From positions 1 to 64,000 of the forward strand of contig JAMOLT010000055.1 of the NCBI GenBank assembly GCA_027068915.1: a stretch of 64,000 nucleotides of DNA, given 5' to 3'. Positions 44,519-53,553 of this stretch are shown here, in pieces. Within the stretch, counting starts at the first letter, position 1. Each line of letters begins with the position of its first letter. Position numbers and translations under genes: made by a program. Under the pieces are notes generated by a model. The model had not been told where the DNA came from and made no database searches. It worked only from the letters and a program-made list of their open reading frames with translations. This stretch comes from Sedimenticola sp. (GTDB lineage: Bacteria > Pseudomonadota > Gammaproteobacteria > Chromatiales > Chromatiaceae).

Positions 44519-45059
44519 GCTGTTTTTTATAGGGCTCCAGCACTGCATCGAGGTTGATGCTGTCGCAGAACTCCAGAAATTCATCCCGCAGCTCACTGAT
44601 TGCGGTGCCAGCTGGTATGCCAATGTTCATCTGTACAGCGAACATGGCTGTACCGGTGTGTGGGGCGGCGTAACTGCTGGTAGTCAGATCCATGATGTTG
44701 ATGTTTCGCCGGGAAAAAAAGTTGGCAAGTTTGTGTACGATGCCGGGATTGTCCAGGGCAACCACTTCCACCAGATAGGGCATGGCGTCCGCACCGTTGC
44801 TGGCTCCTGTTGTCTGACGGGCGATGATGGTCAGGCCGAGATTTTTTTCCAGTTCCGGAATCTGGCTTTCGAGGCGGGCCAGCTGGTTCCAGGGGCCCTC
44901 CACCAGCAACAAAATGGCGAACTCGCCCCCAAGCACGGTCATGCGGCTGTCGCAGATGTTGCAATCCAGGAGAAAAACAGCTTTGGACAGCTCGTCAACA
45001 ATGCCGGGGTGATCCTTGCCCAGCGCCGAGAGCACAAGTTGGTTGTTTGGTTTGGCCAT
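44514..45059 (-). CDS. gcvR: Glycine cleavage system regulator GcvR-like (two ACT domains)
   Basis: 181 aa with two ACT domains (about 6-80 and 92-170): NQLVLSALGKDHPGIVDELSKAVFLLDCNI and YLVEVVALDNPGIVHKLANFFSRRNINIMDLTT. GcvR modulates GcvA control of glycine cleavage genes in E. coli. The gcvR-bcp order and opposition to dapA support the name, but ACT proteins at this place may have other ligands. Confidence 0.82.
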   Translation of the reverse strand: MAKPNNQLVLSALGKDHPGIVDELSKAVFLLDCNICDSRMTVLGGEFAILLLVEGPWNQLARLESQIPELEKNLGLTIIARQTTGASNGADAMPYLVEVVALDNPGIVHKLANFFSRRNINIMDLTTSSYAAPHTGTAMFAVQMNIGIPAGTAISELRDEFLEFCDSINLDAVLEPYKKQL

Positions 45060-45359
45060 GGGTCAGAGTTTATCCTATTACACAGTGCATTCCAGAACAA
45101 TATTCACCCGGATTTTTCACCAGAACATTCCAACCCCAGAACCGCTTGCAAACCGATGAGAGACATTGGCTTTTGCCGGTTCAAAAGACCCGAACGAAAA
45201 CCTGACCGGGGAAACTCCGGATTCTGGTGAAGCGTGCGGGGTAAATCAGTGGAGGGAAATCTTCCTTTTTTCTTGTCAGCGAAAATTGCCGCAGGATAGA
45301 ATACCGCTCTTATGAGGAATGTCGGCACCGGTGTTCCGGGGTGAAGCGTGGAGTGAGCG
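45060..45359. other. Intergenic region between gcvR and dapA
   Basis: 300 bp containing divergent promoters by position. An inverted pair, TTCACCAGAA (45117-45126) and TTCTGGTGAA (45222-45231), flanks about 95 bp. No supported gene; the ORF 45104-45328 on the minus strand looks spurious. Confidence 0.4.
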
Positions 45360-46235
45360 ATGATTCAGGGTAATGTGGTGGCGCTGGTTACGCCGATGAT
45401 GGTGGATGGAACTGTCGATCAGGCTGCGCTGTACAAACTGCTGGACTGGCATGTGGAGCAGGGCACGGATGCGATTGTCGCCATGGGCACCACGGGAGAA
45501 TCCGCCACTCTTGATGAAGAAGAGCATTGCGGGGTGATCCGGCTGGTGGTGGAGCACATTGCCGGCCGCATCCCGGTGGTAGCGGGTACGGGAGCCAATT
45601 CCACTACAGAAGCCATCAGCCTCACGCGCTGCGCATCCCTGGCTGGCGCAGATGCCTGCCTGTTGGTAACGCCCTATTACAACAAGCCGACCCAGGAAGG
45701 CCTGTATCTGCACCACAAAGCCATTGCCGAAGCCGTGGACATTCCCCAGATCCTGTACAATGTGCCGGGCCGGACCGCTTGCGATATGCTTCCCGAGACC
45801 GTGGGTCGCCTGTCAGAAATCAGCAATATCGTGGGCGTGAAGGAAGCCACTGGTGATCTGGATCGCATCGCCGCCATTCGTGCGCTGGCAGGAGAGGATT
45901 TTGCCATCTACAGCGGTGATGATGCCACGGGTTGTGAATCCATGCTTGCAGGCGGGAACGGCGTCATTTCAGTGACCACTAATGTTGCGCCGGCGCTTAT
46001 GGCGCAGTTGTGCAAGGCCGCTCTTGCGGGCAATCGCACAGCAGCAGAAGCTATTGATGCCAGACTGGCGGCCTTGCACCGGGATCTGTTCCTGGAGTCC
46101 AACCCGATTCCGGTGAAATGGGCGTTGTCGGAAATGGGCATGATCCAGAAGGGTATCCGCCTGCCGCTTACCTGGCTGTCCGCCCGATACCACCAACCTT
46201 TGCGCCAGGCCATGAGCCAGGCAGGGCTCATTTGA
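45360..46235 (+). CDS. dapA: 4-hydroxy-tetrahydrodipicolinate synthase
   Basis: 291 aa TIM barrel: MIQGNVVALVTPM, GTTGESATL, the Tyr motif ILYNVPGRT, and the Schiff-base Lys in GVKEATGDLDR. It condenses pyruvate and aspartate semialdehyde, the first committed step to lysine and diaminopimelate for peptidoglycan. Start ATG 45360. bamC follows 22 bp later, a conserved neighbour. Confidence 0.97.
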   Translation: MIQGNVVALVTPMMVDGTVDQAALYKLLDWHVEQGTDAIVAMGTTGESATLDEEEHCGVIRLVVEHIAGRIPVVAGTGANSTTEAISLTRCASLAGADACLLVTPYYNKPTQEGLYLHHKAIAEAVDIPQILYNVPGRTACDMLPETVGRLSEISNIVGVKEATGDLDRIAAIRALAGEDFAIYSGDDATGCESMLAGGNGVISVTTNVAPALMAQLCKAALAGNRTAAEAIDARLAALHRDLFLESNPIPVKWALSEMGMIQKGIRLPLTWLSARYHQPLRQAMSQAGLI

Positions 46236-46257
46236 GTCACAACGTAGTCGTCTGTTG

Positions 46258-47439
46258 ATGGCTGGGAAAAACAAGTCTATGAATGTCAGTATCAAACGCT
46301 TTTTCATTCTGGTGTTGTCTTTGTTTCTGTTTGCGCTCGGAGGCTGCAGTTCCACCGGGCTTGACAACATTCTGCCGGACAAGAAAGTGGAATACAAAAA
46401 GGAAGTTATTGCTGACAGGCATCTCGAAGTGCCTCCCGACCTCACTTCCAGTCGCATTGAAAACAGGATTCCCGGCCTGGAAGGTGGCACTACTATGTAT
46501 TCTGAATACGAAGGGGTGCGCAAGGGGACGACAGGTGCCGGTTCACGCATTACCAATCAGGCAGTATTGCCGGAGAATCCGGATATCAAGGTAATGCGGG
46601 AAGGCAAGGATCGCTGGCTGGTGATCAAGGCTCCGACAGATGCCGTGTGGGACAAGGTGCTGGATTTCTGGCAGGAAAACGGCATCCTGCTCGACCAGCA
46701 GGATCCTACCATCGGTGTTATGGAAACCAGTTGGCTGGAAAACAAGGCCAACGTAAGCACTGGTTTCATCACGGATTTTATCCAGGGCTTTTTCGAAGGC
46801 GCCTATGATGCAGGGATTCGGGATCGCTTTCGGATTCGCCTGGAGCATGGTGAGGAGCCGGGGATCACCGAACTGTATCTGGTGCATTTTGGCATGGAGC
46901 AGGATTTTATTACCGCCACCAACAACGAAGACGACCAGATCTATTGGAAGATCCGCCCCCGCGATCCAGGTCTGGAGGCGATCATGCTGAACAAGCTGAT
47001 GGTGTATCTGGGGCTGGCGGAAGCCGAAGCCAAGGCGGCCTTGACTGCGGAAAAAGAGCTGGATGGCATAAAGTCACGGATGATCAAGGGGCGTGATGGT
47101 GTGGAGCTGCTCATCTCCGAACCTTTCTCCCGCGCCTGGCGTCTGGCCGGCCTGGCGCTGGATCGTGTTGGTTTCATGGTGGAAGACCGCAACCGTTCCC
47201 GCGGCATCTACTATGTTCGCTACAACGATCCCATGGCCGGAGAAAGTGAAGGCGGATGGTTGTCCAAACTGGCATTCTGGCGCAGTGGCGACAAGGTGGA
47301 TGAAGCTGCCTTGTACCAGGTGCAACTGGAATCTGCAGATGACGGCACGCGGTTGCGCGTGGCGGATGAACAGGGCAAGTTGCTGGATGGCGATACAGCA
47401 AAGCGCATCCTGACGCTGATCCAGGAACAGCTGAAATAG
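46258..47439 (+). CDS. bamC: Outer-membrane assembly lipoprotein BamC
   Basis: About 393 aa. Lipoprotein signal with lipobox FALGGC, then the flexible N-terminal segment with VEYKKE and two helix-grip (TBP-like) domains (about 110-200 and 280-380). It is part of the BAM complex that inserts outer-membrane beta-barrels. The start is uncertain: the track uses TTG 46255, ATG 46258 follows at once, and ATG 46279 would give a compact signal peptide (MNVSIKRFFILVLSLFLFALGGC). Confidence 0.88.
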   Translation: MAGKNKSMNVSIKRFFILVLSLFLFALGGCSSTGLDNILPDKKVEYKKEVIADRHLEVPPDLTSSRIENRIPGLEGGTTMYSEYEGVRKGTTGAGSRITNQAVLPENPDIKVMREGKDRWLVIKAPTDAVWDKVLDFWQENGILLDQQDPTIGVMETSWLENKANVSTGFITDFIQGFFEGAYDAGIRDRFRIRLEHGEEPGITELYLVHFGMEQDFITATNNEDDQIYWKIRPRDPGLEAIMLNKLMVYLGLAEAEAKAALTAEKELDGIKSRMIKGRDGVELLISEPFSRAWRLAGLALDRVGFMVEDRNRSRGIYYVRYNDPMAGESEGGWLSKLAFWRSGDKVDEAALYQVQLESADDGTRLRVADEQGKLLDGDTAKRILTLIQEQLK

Positions 47440-47455
47440 CCGCTGTTTTACTCCT

Positions 47456-48229
47456 GTGCTGAAGTTCGCTTCCCTGGGTAGCGGCAGCCGGGGCAATGCC
47501 ACCCTGATTCAGGCAGGAGGCACTTGCCTGCTGCTGGACAACGGCTTTTCCCTGTGCGAGCTGGAGCTGCGGCTGGCGCGCCTGGATTGTCATCCAGGCG
47601 ATATCGATGCGGTGTTGGTGACCCATGAACATGGTGATCACATCAAGGGGATCGGCCCCCTGGCGCGCAAGTACCGGATGCCCGTGTGGATGACCCACGG
47701 AACCTGGCGCAAGACCCCCTGTGGGGATGTGCCGGAACTGCGATTGTTTGGCACCCATACTCCGGCTTTTGCCATTGGTGATATTGAAGTGACCCCGTTT
47801 GCCGTGCCCCACGATGCCCGTGAGCCAGCCCAGTTCACCTTTTCCTATCAGCGTATGAAGCTCGGAATTCTTACGGATGCAGGCAGCTTTACGCCCCATG
47901 TTATTGCAGCAATTTGCGATGTGGATGCCTTGTTGCTGGAATGCAATCATGACCTGCAAATGTTGCGCGATGGCCCGTATCCACCACGTTTGCAGAAGCG
48001 GGTGGGTGGAAACTACGGCCACTTGAGCAACGATCAGGCGGCGCAGCTGCTCTCGCAAATCGACCACGGGAGGCTGCAGCATCTGGTGGCCGGACACTTG
48101 AGTGAAAAAAACAATTGTCCGGATCTGGTGAGGCAATCCCTGGAAGCGGTATGCCAGACGCTGTCCGGCCGCATCTCGATGCTCCGCCAGAGTGGGGGAG
48201 ACGGCTGGTTTGTGCTTCAGCCGCGCTGA
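47456..48229 (+). CDS. Metallo-beta-lactamase-fold hydrolase (YycJ/WalJ-like)
   Basis: 257 aa. FASLGSGSRGNATLI start, the metal motif VTHEHGDHIKGI, then GILTDAG and LECNHD with further metal ligands, and LVAGHLSEKNN. This matches the small exonuclease-like MBL group (WalJ/YycJ) found after bamC in many Gammaproteobacteria. Likely cytoplasmic; substrate not established. The start is GTG at 47456. Its 3' end overlaps the convergent queG by 13 bp. Confidence 0.85.
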   Translation: MLKFASLGSGSRGNATLIQAGGTCLLLDNGFSLCELELRLARLDCHPGDIDAVLVTHEHGDHIKGIGPLARKYRMPVWMTHGTWRKTPCGDVPELRLFGTHTPAFAIGDIEVTPFAVPHDAREPAQFTFSYQRMKLGILTDAGSFTPHVIAAICDVDALLLECNHDLQMLRDGPYPPRLQKRVGGNYGHLSNDQAAQLLSQIDHGRLQHLVAGHLSEKNNCPDLVRQSLEAVCQTLSGRISMLRQSGGDGWFVLQPR

Positions 48230-49305
48230 TCTTTGGTGTTTTTTCGCTTGCCCAGCTGATTCAAAGCCCAGTCGATATGCTCTTTTACCAAGGTACTGGC
48301 CCGGGGGCGGGCATGGTGTAATGCCGAAATAACCTCAGCTTGCGGGCGGCTGTTTCCCAGGGCCACGGCAATGTTTCGTTGCCAGCGTTCATGGCCGATG
48401 CGGCGTATAGGAGATCCTTCCGTGCGCTTCAGAAAAGTGCTTTCATCCCAAGAGAAAAGCTCCAGCAGGCTGGCCTGATCCAGCCCCTGGCGGGGCAGGA
48501 AGTCTGTTTCCGGGGTGGGGGCCGCAAAGCGATTCCAGGGGCAGACCATCATGCAATCGTCACAACCATAGATATGATTGCCCATCAGCGGGCGCAGCTG
48601 TTCGGGAATCGGGCCAGACAACTCGATGGTCAGATAGGAAATACAGCGCCTGGCATCGAGCTGGTAGGGAGCAACAATTGCGCGGGTTGGACAAATGTCG
48701 ATGCAGGCATTGCAACTGCCGCAGTGCGCCGATACGGGGTTGTCCAGCGGCAGGGGCAGATCGGTGTACAGTTCTCCCAGAAAAAACCAGGAGCCAGCGT
48801 GGCGGTTGATGATGTTGGTGTGCTTTCCCATCCATCCCAGGCCCGCCTTTACCGCCAGGGGTTTTTCCAGTACCGGTGCGGAATCGACAAACACCCGGTA
48901 GCCAAACTCGCCAATGTCTTCGCGAATGCGCACTGCTAACTTTTGCAGGCGCTTGCGCATGAGCTTGTGATAGTCCCGCCCCAGAGCATAACGTGAGATA
49001 AAGGCGCTGGCAGGATCCTGCTGTACGGCTTTGGCATCATCCTGCGGCGGCAGATAATCCATGCGCACGGAGATTATGCGCAAGGTGCCCGGCACCAGCT
49101 CTTCAGGCCGGAAACGCTTGCTGCCATGCTTCCACATGTAGTCCATATCGCCAAGCCGTCCTTCCGCTACAGATTTTTCCAGGCGCTCCCCGGCCAGCCG
49201 CAAGTCGGTATCGGTGATGCCCGTTTGCTGGAAGCCCAAGGCAGCAGACCAGTCCTTGATGCTGGTGGCAAGGGCAGCAAGTTCTTTGGCATCCAGACGA
49301 GACAT
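48217..49305 (-). CDS. queG: Epoxyqueuosine reductase
   Basis: 362 aa from ATG 49305 (MSRLDAKEL); the track starts at TTG 49323. It has a cobalamin-binding N-terminal part and two 4Fe-4S clusters: CGSCNACIDICPTRA and CDDCMMVCPWNRF. It reduces epoxyqueuosine to queuosine in tRNA. Divergent from nnrD with 40 bp between starts, as in E. coli. Confidence 0.94.
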   Translation of the reverse strand: MSRLDAKELAALATSIKDWSAALGFQQTGITDTDLRLAGERLEKSVAEGRLGDMDYMWKHGSKRFRPEELVPGTLRIISVRMDYLPPQDDAKAVQQDPASAFISRYALGRDYHKLMRKRLQKLAVRIREDIGEFGYRVFVDSAPVLEKPLAVKAGLGWMGKHTNIINRHAGSWFFLGELYTDLPLPLDNPVSAHCGSCNACIDICPTRAIVAPYQLDARRCISYLTIELSGPIPEQLRPLMGNHIYGCDDCMMVCPWNRFAAPTPETDFLPRQGLDQASLLELFSWDESTFLKRTEGSPIRRIGHERWQRNIAVALGNSRPQAEVISALHHARPRASTLVKEHIDWALNQLGKRKNTKDQRG

Positions 49306-49345
49306 GGCGGTAGAATAAAGCAAATTCCTTTAGCCGTCTCCACCT

Positions 49346-50860
49346 ATGAGCCACAGTCGTTCCATGCTCGGGAAGCCCCATCTGCCTGCTGCCCTGTACC
49401 GTGCGCAACAAGTGCGCGAGATGGATCGCCTCGCCATCGAAGATCATGGCATCCCCGGGGATGAGCTGATGCAGCGGGCGGGGCAGGCAGCATTTGATTT
49501 ATTGCGCCGGAACTGGCCTGAAGCAAAAAAGATTCTGGTGCTCACTGGTACGGGGAACAATGGTGGTGATGGCTTTGTGGTGGCGCGGCTTGCATTGCAG
49601 GCAGGGTTGCAGGTGCAGGTGTTGCAGCTGGGCGAGCGGCAGCGGATTGAAGGAGATGCACTGACCAATGCATTGCGCTATGACGCTCTTTCTGGTGCAT
49701 GGCGCCCCTTTGCCGGTGAGCTGCCCCAAGATGTGGATCTGATCGTGGATGCGGTATTCGGCACCGGTCTGGAGCGCGAGGTGGAAGGAAAATGGGCACA
49801 GGCAATGGCGGCGGTGAATGCCTTGCCCGCGTCGGTGCTGGCGCTGGATATTCCTTCCGGGCTGCATGCAGATACCGGCAAGGTGCTGGGTGCAGCAGTG
49901 CAGGCGGATGCAAGTATCACTTTTATTGGCCTGAAGGCAGGCATGTTTACCGGAGATGGCCCGGCTTGCTGTGGCGTCATACAATTTGACGCACTGGGCG
50001 TGCCCCCGCAGGTGGTTGCCAGCCAATTGCCTTTCGCCAGGAGGTTGGACTGGCCCCGCCAGCGGCAGCTCCTCCGGCCGCGTTCACGCACCGCTCACAA
50101 AGGCATGTACGGGCATGTGCTGGTTGTAGGGGGCGATCTTGGTTTTGGAGGCGCAGCCCGCCTGTGTGCAGAAGCGGTGTTGCGTACCGGCGCCGGGCTG
50201 GTCAGCCTGGCTACCCGGGTCGAGCATGTGGGTGCAGTGCTGGCTGCGCGACCGGAAATCATGACCCATGGGGTGAGCAAGCCAGCAGAGCTACAGGCTT
50301 TGCTGGAAAAAGCAACAGTGGTGGCCCTGGGGCCTGGCTTGGGAACAGCTGGCTGGGGCAGATCCTTGTGGCGGCAGCTGATGAATACAGAACTGCCCCT
50401 GGTGGTGGATGCAGATGCCTTGAATCTACTTGCCCAATCTCCCGGGCACGGGAACAACCGGGTGCTCACGCCCCATCCGGGAGAAGCCGCCAGATTGCTG
50501 GGCTGCAGTACGGCAACAATTCATGCAGACCGCTTTGCCGCCGTCGAACATCTGCAGCAGCGCTATGGCGGCGTGGCGGTATTAAAAGGTGCCGGAACCC
50601 TAATCCATGGTGATGGCAGTTTCCCGGCTGTCTGTTCCGATGGCAATCCTGGAATGGCCAGCGGGGGCATGGGAGACGTACTGACCGGAGTGATCGCAGG
50701 CTTCATTGCGCAGGGGTGGGGTTTGCCCGATGCCGCCGAGCTTGGCGTATGCCTGCATGCAGCTGCCGGCGACAGAGCGGCGCGGGCGGGTGAACGAGGC
50801 ATGCTGGCCAGTGATCTTATGTCGCATATCAGACGGCTGGCGAATCCCGACAATGAATAA
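49346..50860 (+). CDS. nnrD: Bifunctional NAD(P)H-hydrate epimerase / ADP-dependent dehydratase
   Basis: 504 aa. N-terminal YjeF_N epimerase (about 20-215: VLTGTGNNGGDGFVVARLA; VDAVFGTGL) and C-terminal ribokinase-like dehydratase (about 230-500: HKGMYGHVLVVGG, VLTPHPGEAARLLG, and the signature NPGMASGGMGDVLTGVIAG). It repairs hydrated NAD(P)H. It overlaps tsaE by 8 bp. Confidence 0.95.
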   Translation: MSHSRSMLGKPHLPAALYRAQQVREMDRLAIEDHGIPGDELMQRAGQAAFDLLRRNWPEAKKILVLTGTGNNGGDGFVVARLALQAGLQVQVLQLGERQRIEGDALTNALRYDALSGAWRPFAGELPQDVDLIVDAVFGTGLEREVEGKWAQAMAAVNALPASVLALDIPSGLHADTGKVLGAAVQADASITFIGLKAGMFTGDGPACCGVIQFDALGVPPQVVASQLPFARRLDWPRQRQLLRPRSRTAHKGMYGHVLVVGGDLGFGGAARLCAEAVLRTGAGLVSLATRVEHVGAVLAARPEIMTHGVSKPAELQALLEKATVVALGPGLGTAGWGRSLWRQLMNTELPLVVDADALNLLAQSPGHGNNRVLTPHPGEAARLLGCSTATIHADRFAAVEHLQQRYGGVAVLKGAGTLIHGDGSFPAVCSDGNPGMASGGMGDVLTGVIAGFIAQGWGLPDAAELGVCLHAAAGDRAARAGERGMLASDLMSHIRRLANPDNE

Positions 50861-51338
50861 ACAGGATATTTTCTGTGCCTCCGAGCAGCAGCAAATGCTG
50901 CTGGGCTCCTGTCTGGCGGAGGTCTTTGCCGACAAGCCCCTGCTGATTTTTCTGGATGGAGATCTGGGGGCTGGCAAGACCACACTGGTGCGGGGATTTC
51001 TGCGGGGGTTGGGTTTCCGGGGAGCGGTGCGCAGCCCGACCTACACCTTGGTGGAGCCGTATTCCCTGGGGGATCTGATCGTGTATCACCTGGATCTGTA
51101 TCGCCTTTCCGATCCGGAAGAGCTGGAATTTCTTGGAGGCAGGGAGATTTTCAGCGGTACTCATCAGGTGCTGGTTGAGTGGCCGGAAAAAGGCAGTGGC
51201 TGGTTGCCGGAACCGGATCTTCATCTGATCCTGCATCACCATACGCATGGACGCAGCATAGAATTGCACTGCAATACGGCGGATTGTACGCAACGGGTGG
51301 CATGGTGCGCCGCCCTCTTATCTGAAGCTAAGCCTTAG
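50853..51338 (+). CDS. tsaE: tRNA t6A biosynthesis ATPase TsaE
   Basis: 161 aa from ATG 50853 (MNKQDIF); the track start at 50706 lies in nnrD. Walker A DGDLGAGKTTLVRGFLRGLG, then SPTYTLVEPY and HLDLYRL, as in TsaE. It works with TsaB, TsaC and TsaD to make threonylcarbamoyladenosine at A37 of tRNAs. Confidence 0.95.
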   Translation: MNKQDIFCASEQQQMLLGSCLAEVFADKPLLIFLDGDLGAGKTTLVRGFLRGLGFRGAVRSPTYTLVEPYSLGDLIVYHLDLYRLSDPEELEFLGGREIFSGTHQVLVEWPEKGSGWLPEPDLHLILHHHTHGRSIELHCNTADCTQRVAWCAALLSEAKP

Positions 51339-51435
51339 GTAAAGTGTTTATCTTCCCGAAATTGCTAGAAAAAATAATTATCCTGTGCTATTTTTATCAA
51401 TAAGGGATATTTTCTGTTTGGGATTTTGTGGAGCG

Positions 51436-52782
51436 ATGAACATCCATTGCGTGAAAAAAATTGTTTTTTTGCTGTGCCTGTTTTGGCTGGCGCTGCCCGC
51501 TATTGCGATGGCGGATGCCAGCATTCATGGGGTGCGTATGTGGAATGCTCCGGATCATACCCGGCTGGTGTTTGATGTCAGCAAACAAGTTCAGCATCGT
51601 CTCTTTTCCCTGCAAGATCCCCATCGGCTGGTGATCGATTTCGAGAAATCCAACCTCAAGACCAGGCTGAAAGCCGACCAGTTCAAGAGCAGGCATATTT
51701 CCACTTTGCGTTATGCGCCACAGCCGGATGGCAAGTTGCGTGTTGTCCTGGATTTGAAACAGGCAATACGTCCCCGCAGTTTCATGCTAAGACCCAGTGG
51801 GCAGTATGGCCACCGTCTGGTCATTGATCTCTATGATCAAAAAGGCAGTGCCGCAGTGGTGCGAAAAGTAAAGAAGAACGAGAATTCGCGAAGTGCCAGG
51901 GATGTAGTGATCGCCATTGATGCCGGGCATGGCGGTGAAGACCCCGGCGCACTGGGAAGCGCGTTGAAAACAAAGGAAAAGGTAATAACCCTGGCCATTG
52001 CCCGCAAGCTGAAGAAGCTGATTGATGCGGAACCCGGCATGCGTGCGGTGCTGACGCGCACCGGTGATTACTATGTTGGCTTGCGCAAGCGTATGAAAAT
52101 CGCCCGCCGTGGACATGCGGACTTCTTTGTCTCCATTCATGCAGATGCATTCCGCAACAAGAAGGCAAAGGGGGCGTCAGTATTCGTACTTTCCAATCGT
52201 GGTGCCTCCAGCGAAGCTGCCCGCTGGCTGGCAGCAAAGGAAAATGCAGCGGATCTGGTTGGGGGAGTCAGCCTAGAGGGAAAAGACAATGTGCTGGCAT
52301 CCGTGCTGCTTGATCTGGCGCAAACAGGCACCCTGGCAGCGAGTATGCGTGCGGCGCGTACCGTTCACAAGGAAATGGGAAGAATTGGCACACTCCATGG
52401 CAACAAGGTGCAAAATGCCGGCTTCATGGTACTCAAATCTCCGGATATTCCTTCCATGCTGGTAGAAACCGGGTTTATCTCCAACCCTTCAGAAGAGCGC
52501 AAACTGGCGAGCGCTTCCTACCAGCGGAAAGTGGCCAAGGCTGTTTTCAAGGGAATCAGAGAATACTTCCACAGCGAACCCCCCCTGGGTACTCGCCTGG
52601 CAATGAAAAAACAACAGAAAAACCAGCCGTCGTCTGCAGCGCGCTATGTCATTCGTCGTGGCGACACCTTATCCACCATTGCCAGCCGTCACAAGGTAAG
52701 CATTACCGCATTGCGTAGCGAAAACCGCATTACCAGTGACCGGATTCGCGTTGGCCAGGTACTGCGCATTCCCAGCACCTGA
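51436..52782 (+). CDS. amiC: N-acetylmuramoyl-L-alanine amidase (AmiB/AmiC type) with AMIN and LysM domains
   Basis: 448 aa from ATG 51436. Signal peptide (about 1-25, ending AIAMA), AMIN domain (about 28-130), Amidase_3 zinc domain (about 155-370) with AIDAGHGGEDPGALG and FVSIHADAFRN ligands and the MLVETGFISNP motif with the catalytic Glu, and a C-terminal LysM (YVIRRGDTLSTIASRHKVS). It splits daughter-cell peptidoglycan at division under EnvC/NlpD-type activators. In the canonical cluster it should be followed by mutL; here 2.8 kb of other sequence intervenes. Confidence 0.93.
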   Translation: MNIHCVKKIVFLLCLFWLALPAIAMADASIHGVRMWNAPDHTRLVFDVSKQVQHRLFSLQDPHRLVIDFEKSNLKTRLKADQFKSRHISTLRYAPQPDGKLRVVLDLKQAIRPRSFMLRPSGQYGHRLVIDLYDQKGSAAVVRKVKKNENSRSARDVVIAIDAGHGGEDPGALGSALKTKEKVITLAIARKLKKLIDAEPGMRAVLTRTGDYYVGLRKRMKIARRGHADFFVSIHADAFRNKKAKGASVFVLSNRGASSEAARWLAAKENAADLVGGVSLEGKDNVLASVLLDLAQTGTLAASMRAARTVHKEMGRIGTLHGNKVQNAGFMVLKSPDIPSMLVETGFISNPSEERKLASASYQRKVAKAVFKGIREYFHSEPPLGTRLAMKKQQKNQPSSAARYVIRRGDTLSTIASRHKVSITALRSENRITSDRIRVGQVLRIPST

Positions 52783-52971
52783 GGTTTGCTGCGGCAATTG
52801 ATAGCAAAGACTCGCTCATTGAAAAAAGGTGGCGTTCCATATTCAATGCGCCCCAAGACACTATATTAGATCAACGGATACAGGGTTAAGTTGTATTATG
52901 TGACCTTGAGAGCACTAATATGTTTTGTTAATTGTGGGAGAGCGTGGTATAAAATCACACAAAACAAATAA

Positions 52972-53084
52972 TAGGCGCCTCTGATAATCGTCATTCCGGC
53001 GCATGCCGGAATCCATAAGTTCTTGATATCTTTAGGCACCGGCCTGCGCCGGTGTGACGAAAATAGAATTATTCGAGGTGCCCT
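52972..53084. repeat. MITE-like inverted repeat element
   Basis: Core arms TCGTCATTCCGGCGCATGCC (52988) and its inverse ending GGTGTGACGA (53060) are about 27 bp each with few mismatches. Beyond them GGCGCCTC (left) and GAGGTGCC (right) extend the symmetry. The GTCATTCCGGCG...GCCGGAATCC form is a widespread proteobacterial intergenic repeat. Confidence 0.65.
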
Positions 53085-53356
53085 GATGAATACTAAACAA
53101 CATTATAGTTTTACATTGACCGGCTTTCAGGAACCCAGGGGGATTGGCTTCTTGTATTAGAAAATACTTGGGGGCACATTAAATTGGTTTATCAAGGTTT
53201 GTTATAGACCATGTCGATCGAATCCCAGAAATTTGTAGTCAAACAATGCTTGAGAAAACAGGTTTTAGTAAACAGTACATTACAGCATTGTCTCCTGCCG
53301 GGTTCCGCAGTAAAGTCTGGCTAAGGAAGTTCTGGATCAGTCTGCAGGACTTCACC

Positions 53357-53526
53357 TAACAGGATGTTGAAAAAGGCCTTCCATGGCTTTTTTCAACTCG
53401 GAAAGGCAAAAACGCGATTTTGTCTTTCCTCCATTTTCAATGATTTATTATTCATTGAAAATGGCCGCACGTCCTTGTGCGGCGTACAGATTGTTGAAAA
53501 ACGGCGTTTTTCAACAATCTGCTAAA
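53357..53526 (+). repeat. Five-hairpin dispersed repeat, copy 1
   Basis: Ends CTAACAGG / CCTGCTAAA. Inside are five successive stem-loops: GTTGAAAAAGGCC/GGCTTTTTTCAAC, GGAAAGGCAAAA/TTTTGTCTTTCC, CCATTTTCAATGA/TCATTGAAAATGG, CCGCAC/GTGCGG, and AGATTGTTGAAAAAC/GTTTTTCAACAATCT. Copy 2 (62474) is nearly identical and keeps all five stems. The T-rich last hairpin could also act on transcription. It directly precedes fccA. Confidence 0.85.
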
Positions 53527-53553
53527 CCAGCGAATATCCTGAAGGAGGATTTT

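Larger units (their letters stand above)
52783..53553. other. Repeat-rich gap between amiC and fccA
   Basis: 770 bp with no convincing gene. It holds an inverted-repeat element (52972-53084), an AT-rich stretch, and the five-hairpin element (53357-53526) that ends 27 bp before fccA. Between them (about 53150-53340) two frames read like decayed protein (ENTWGHIKLVYQGL; HVDRIPEI) but no family is recognisable. A promoter for fccAB must be in this region. Confidence 0.5.

Noticed and set aside
45104-45328. 74-codon minus-strand ORF in the gcvR-dapA gap
   Set aside because: No family, no ribosome-binding site, spans a region better explained as divergent regulatory sequence.
53150-53340. Possible decayed gene before the five-hairpin repeat
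   Set aside because: Two short frames look protein-like but stop codons interrupt both and no family could be recognised.
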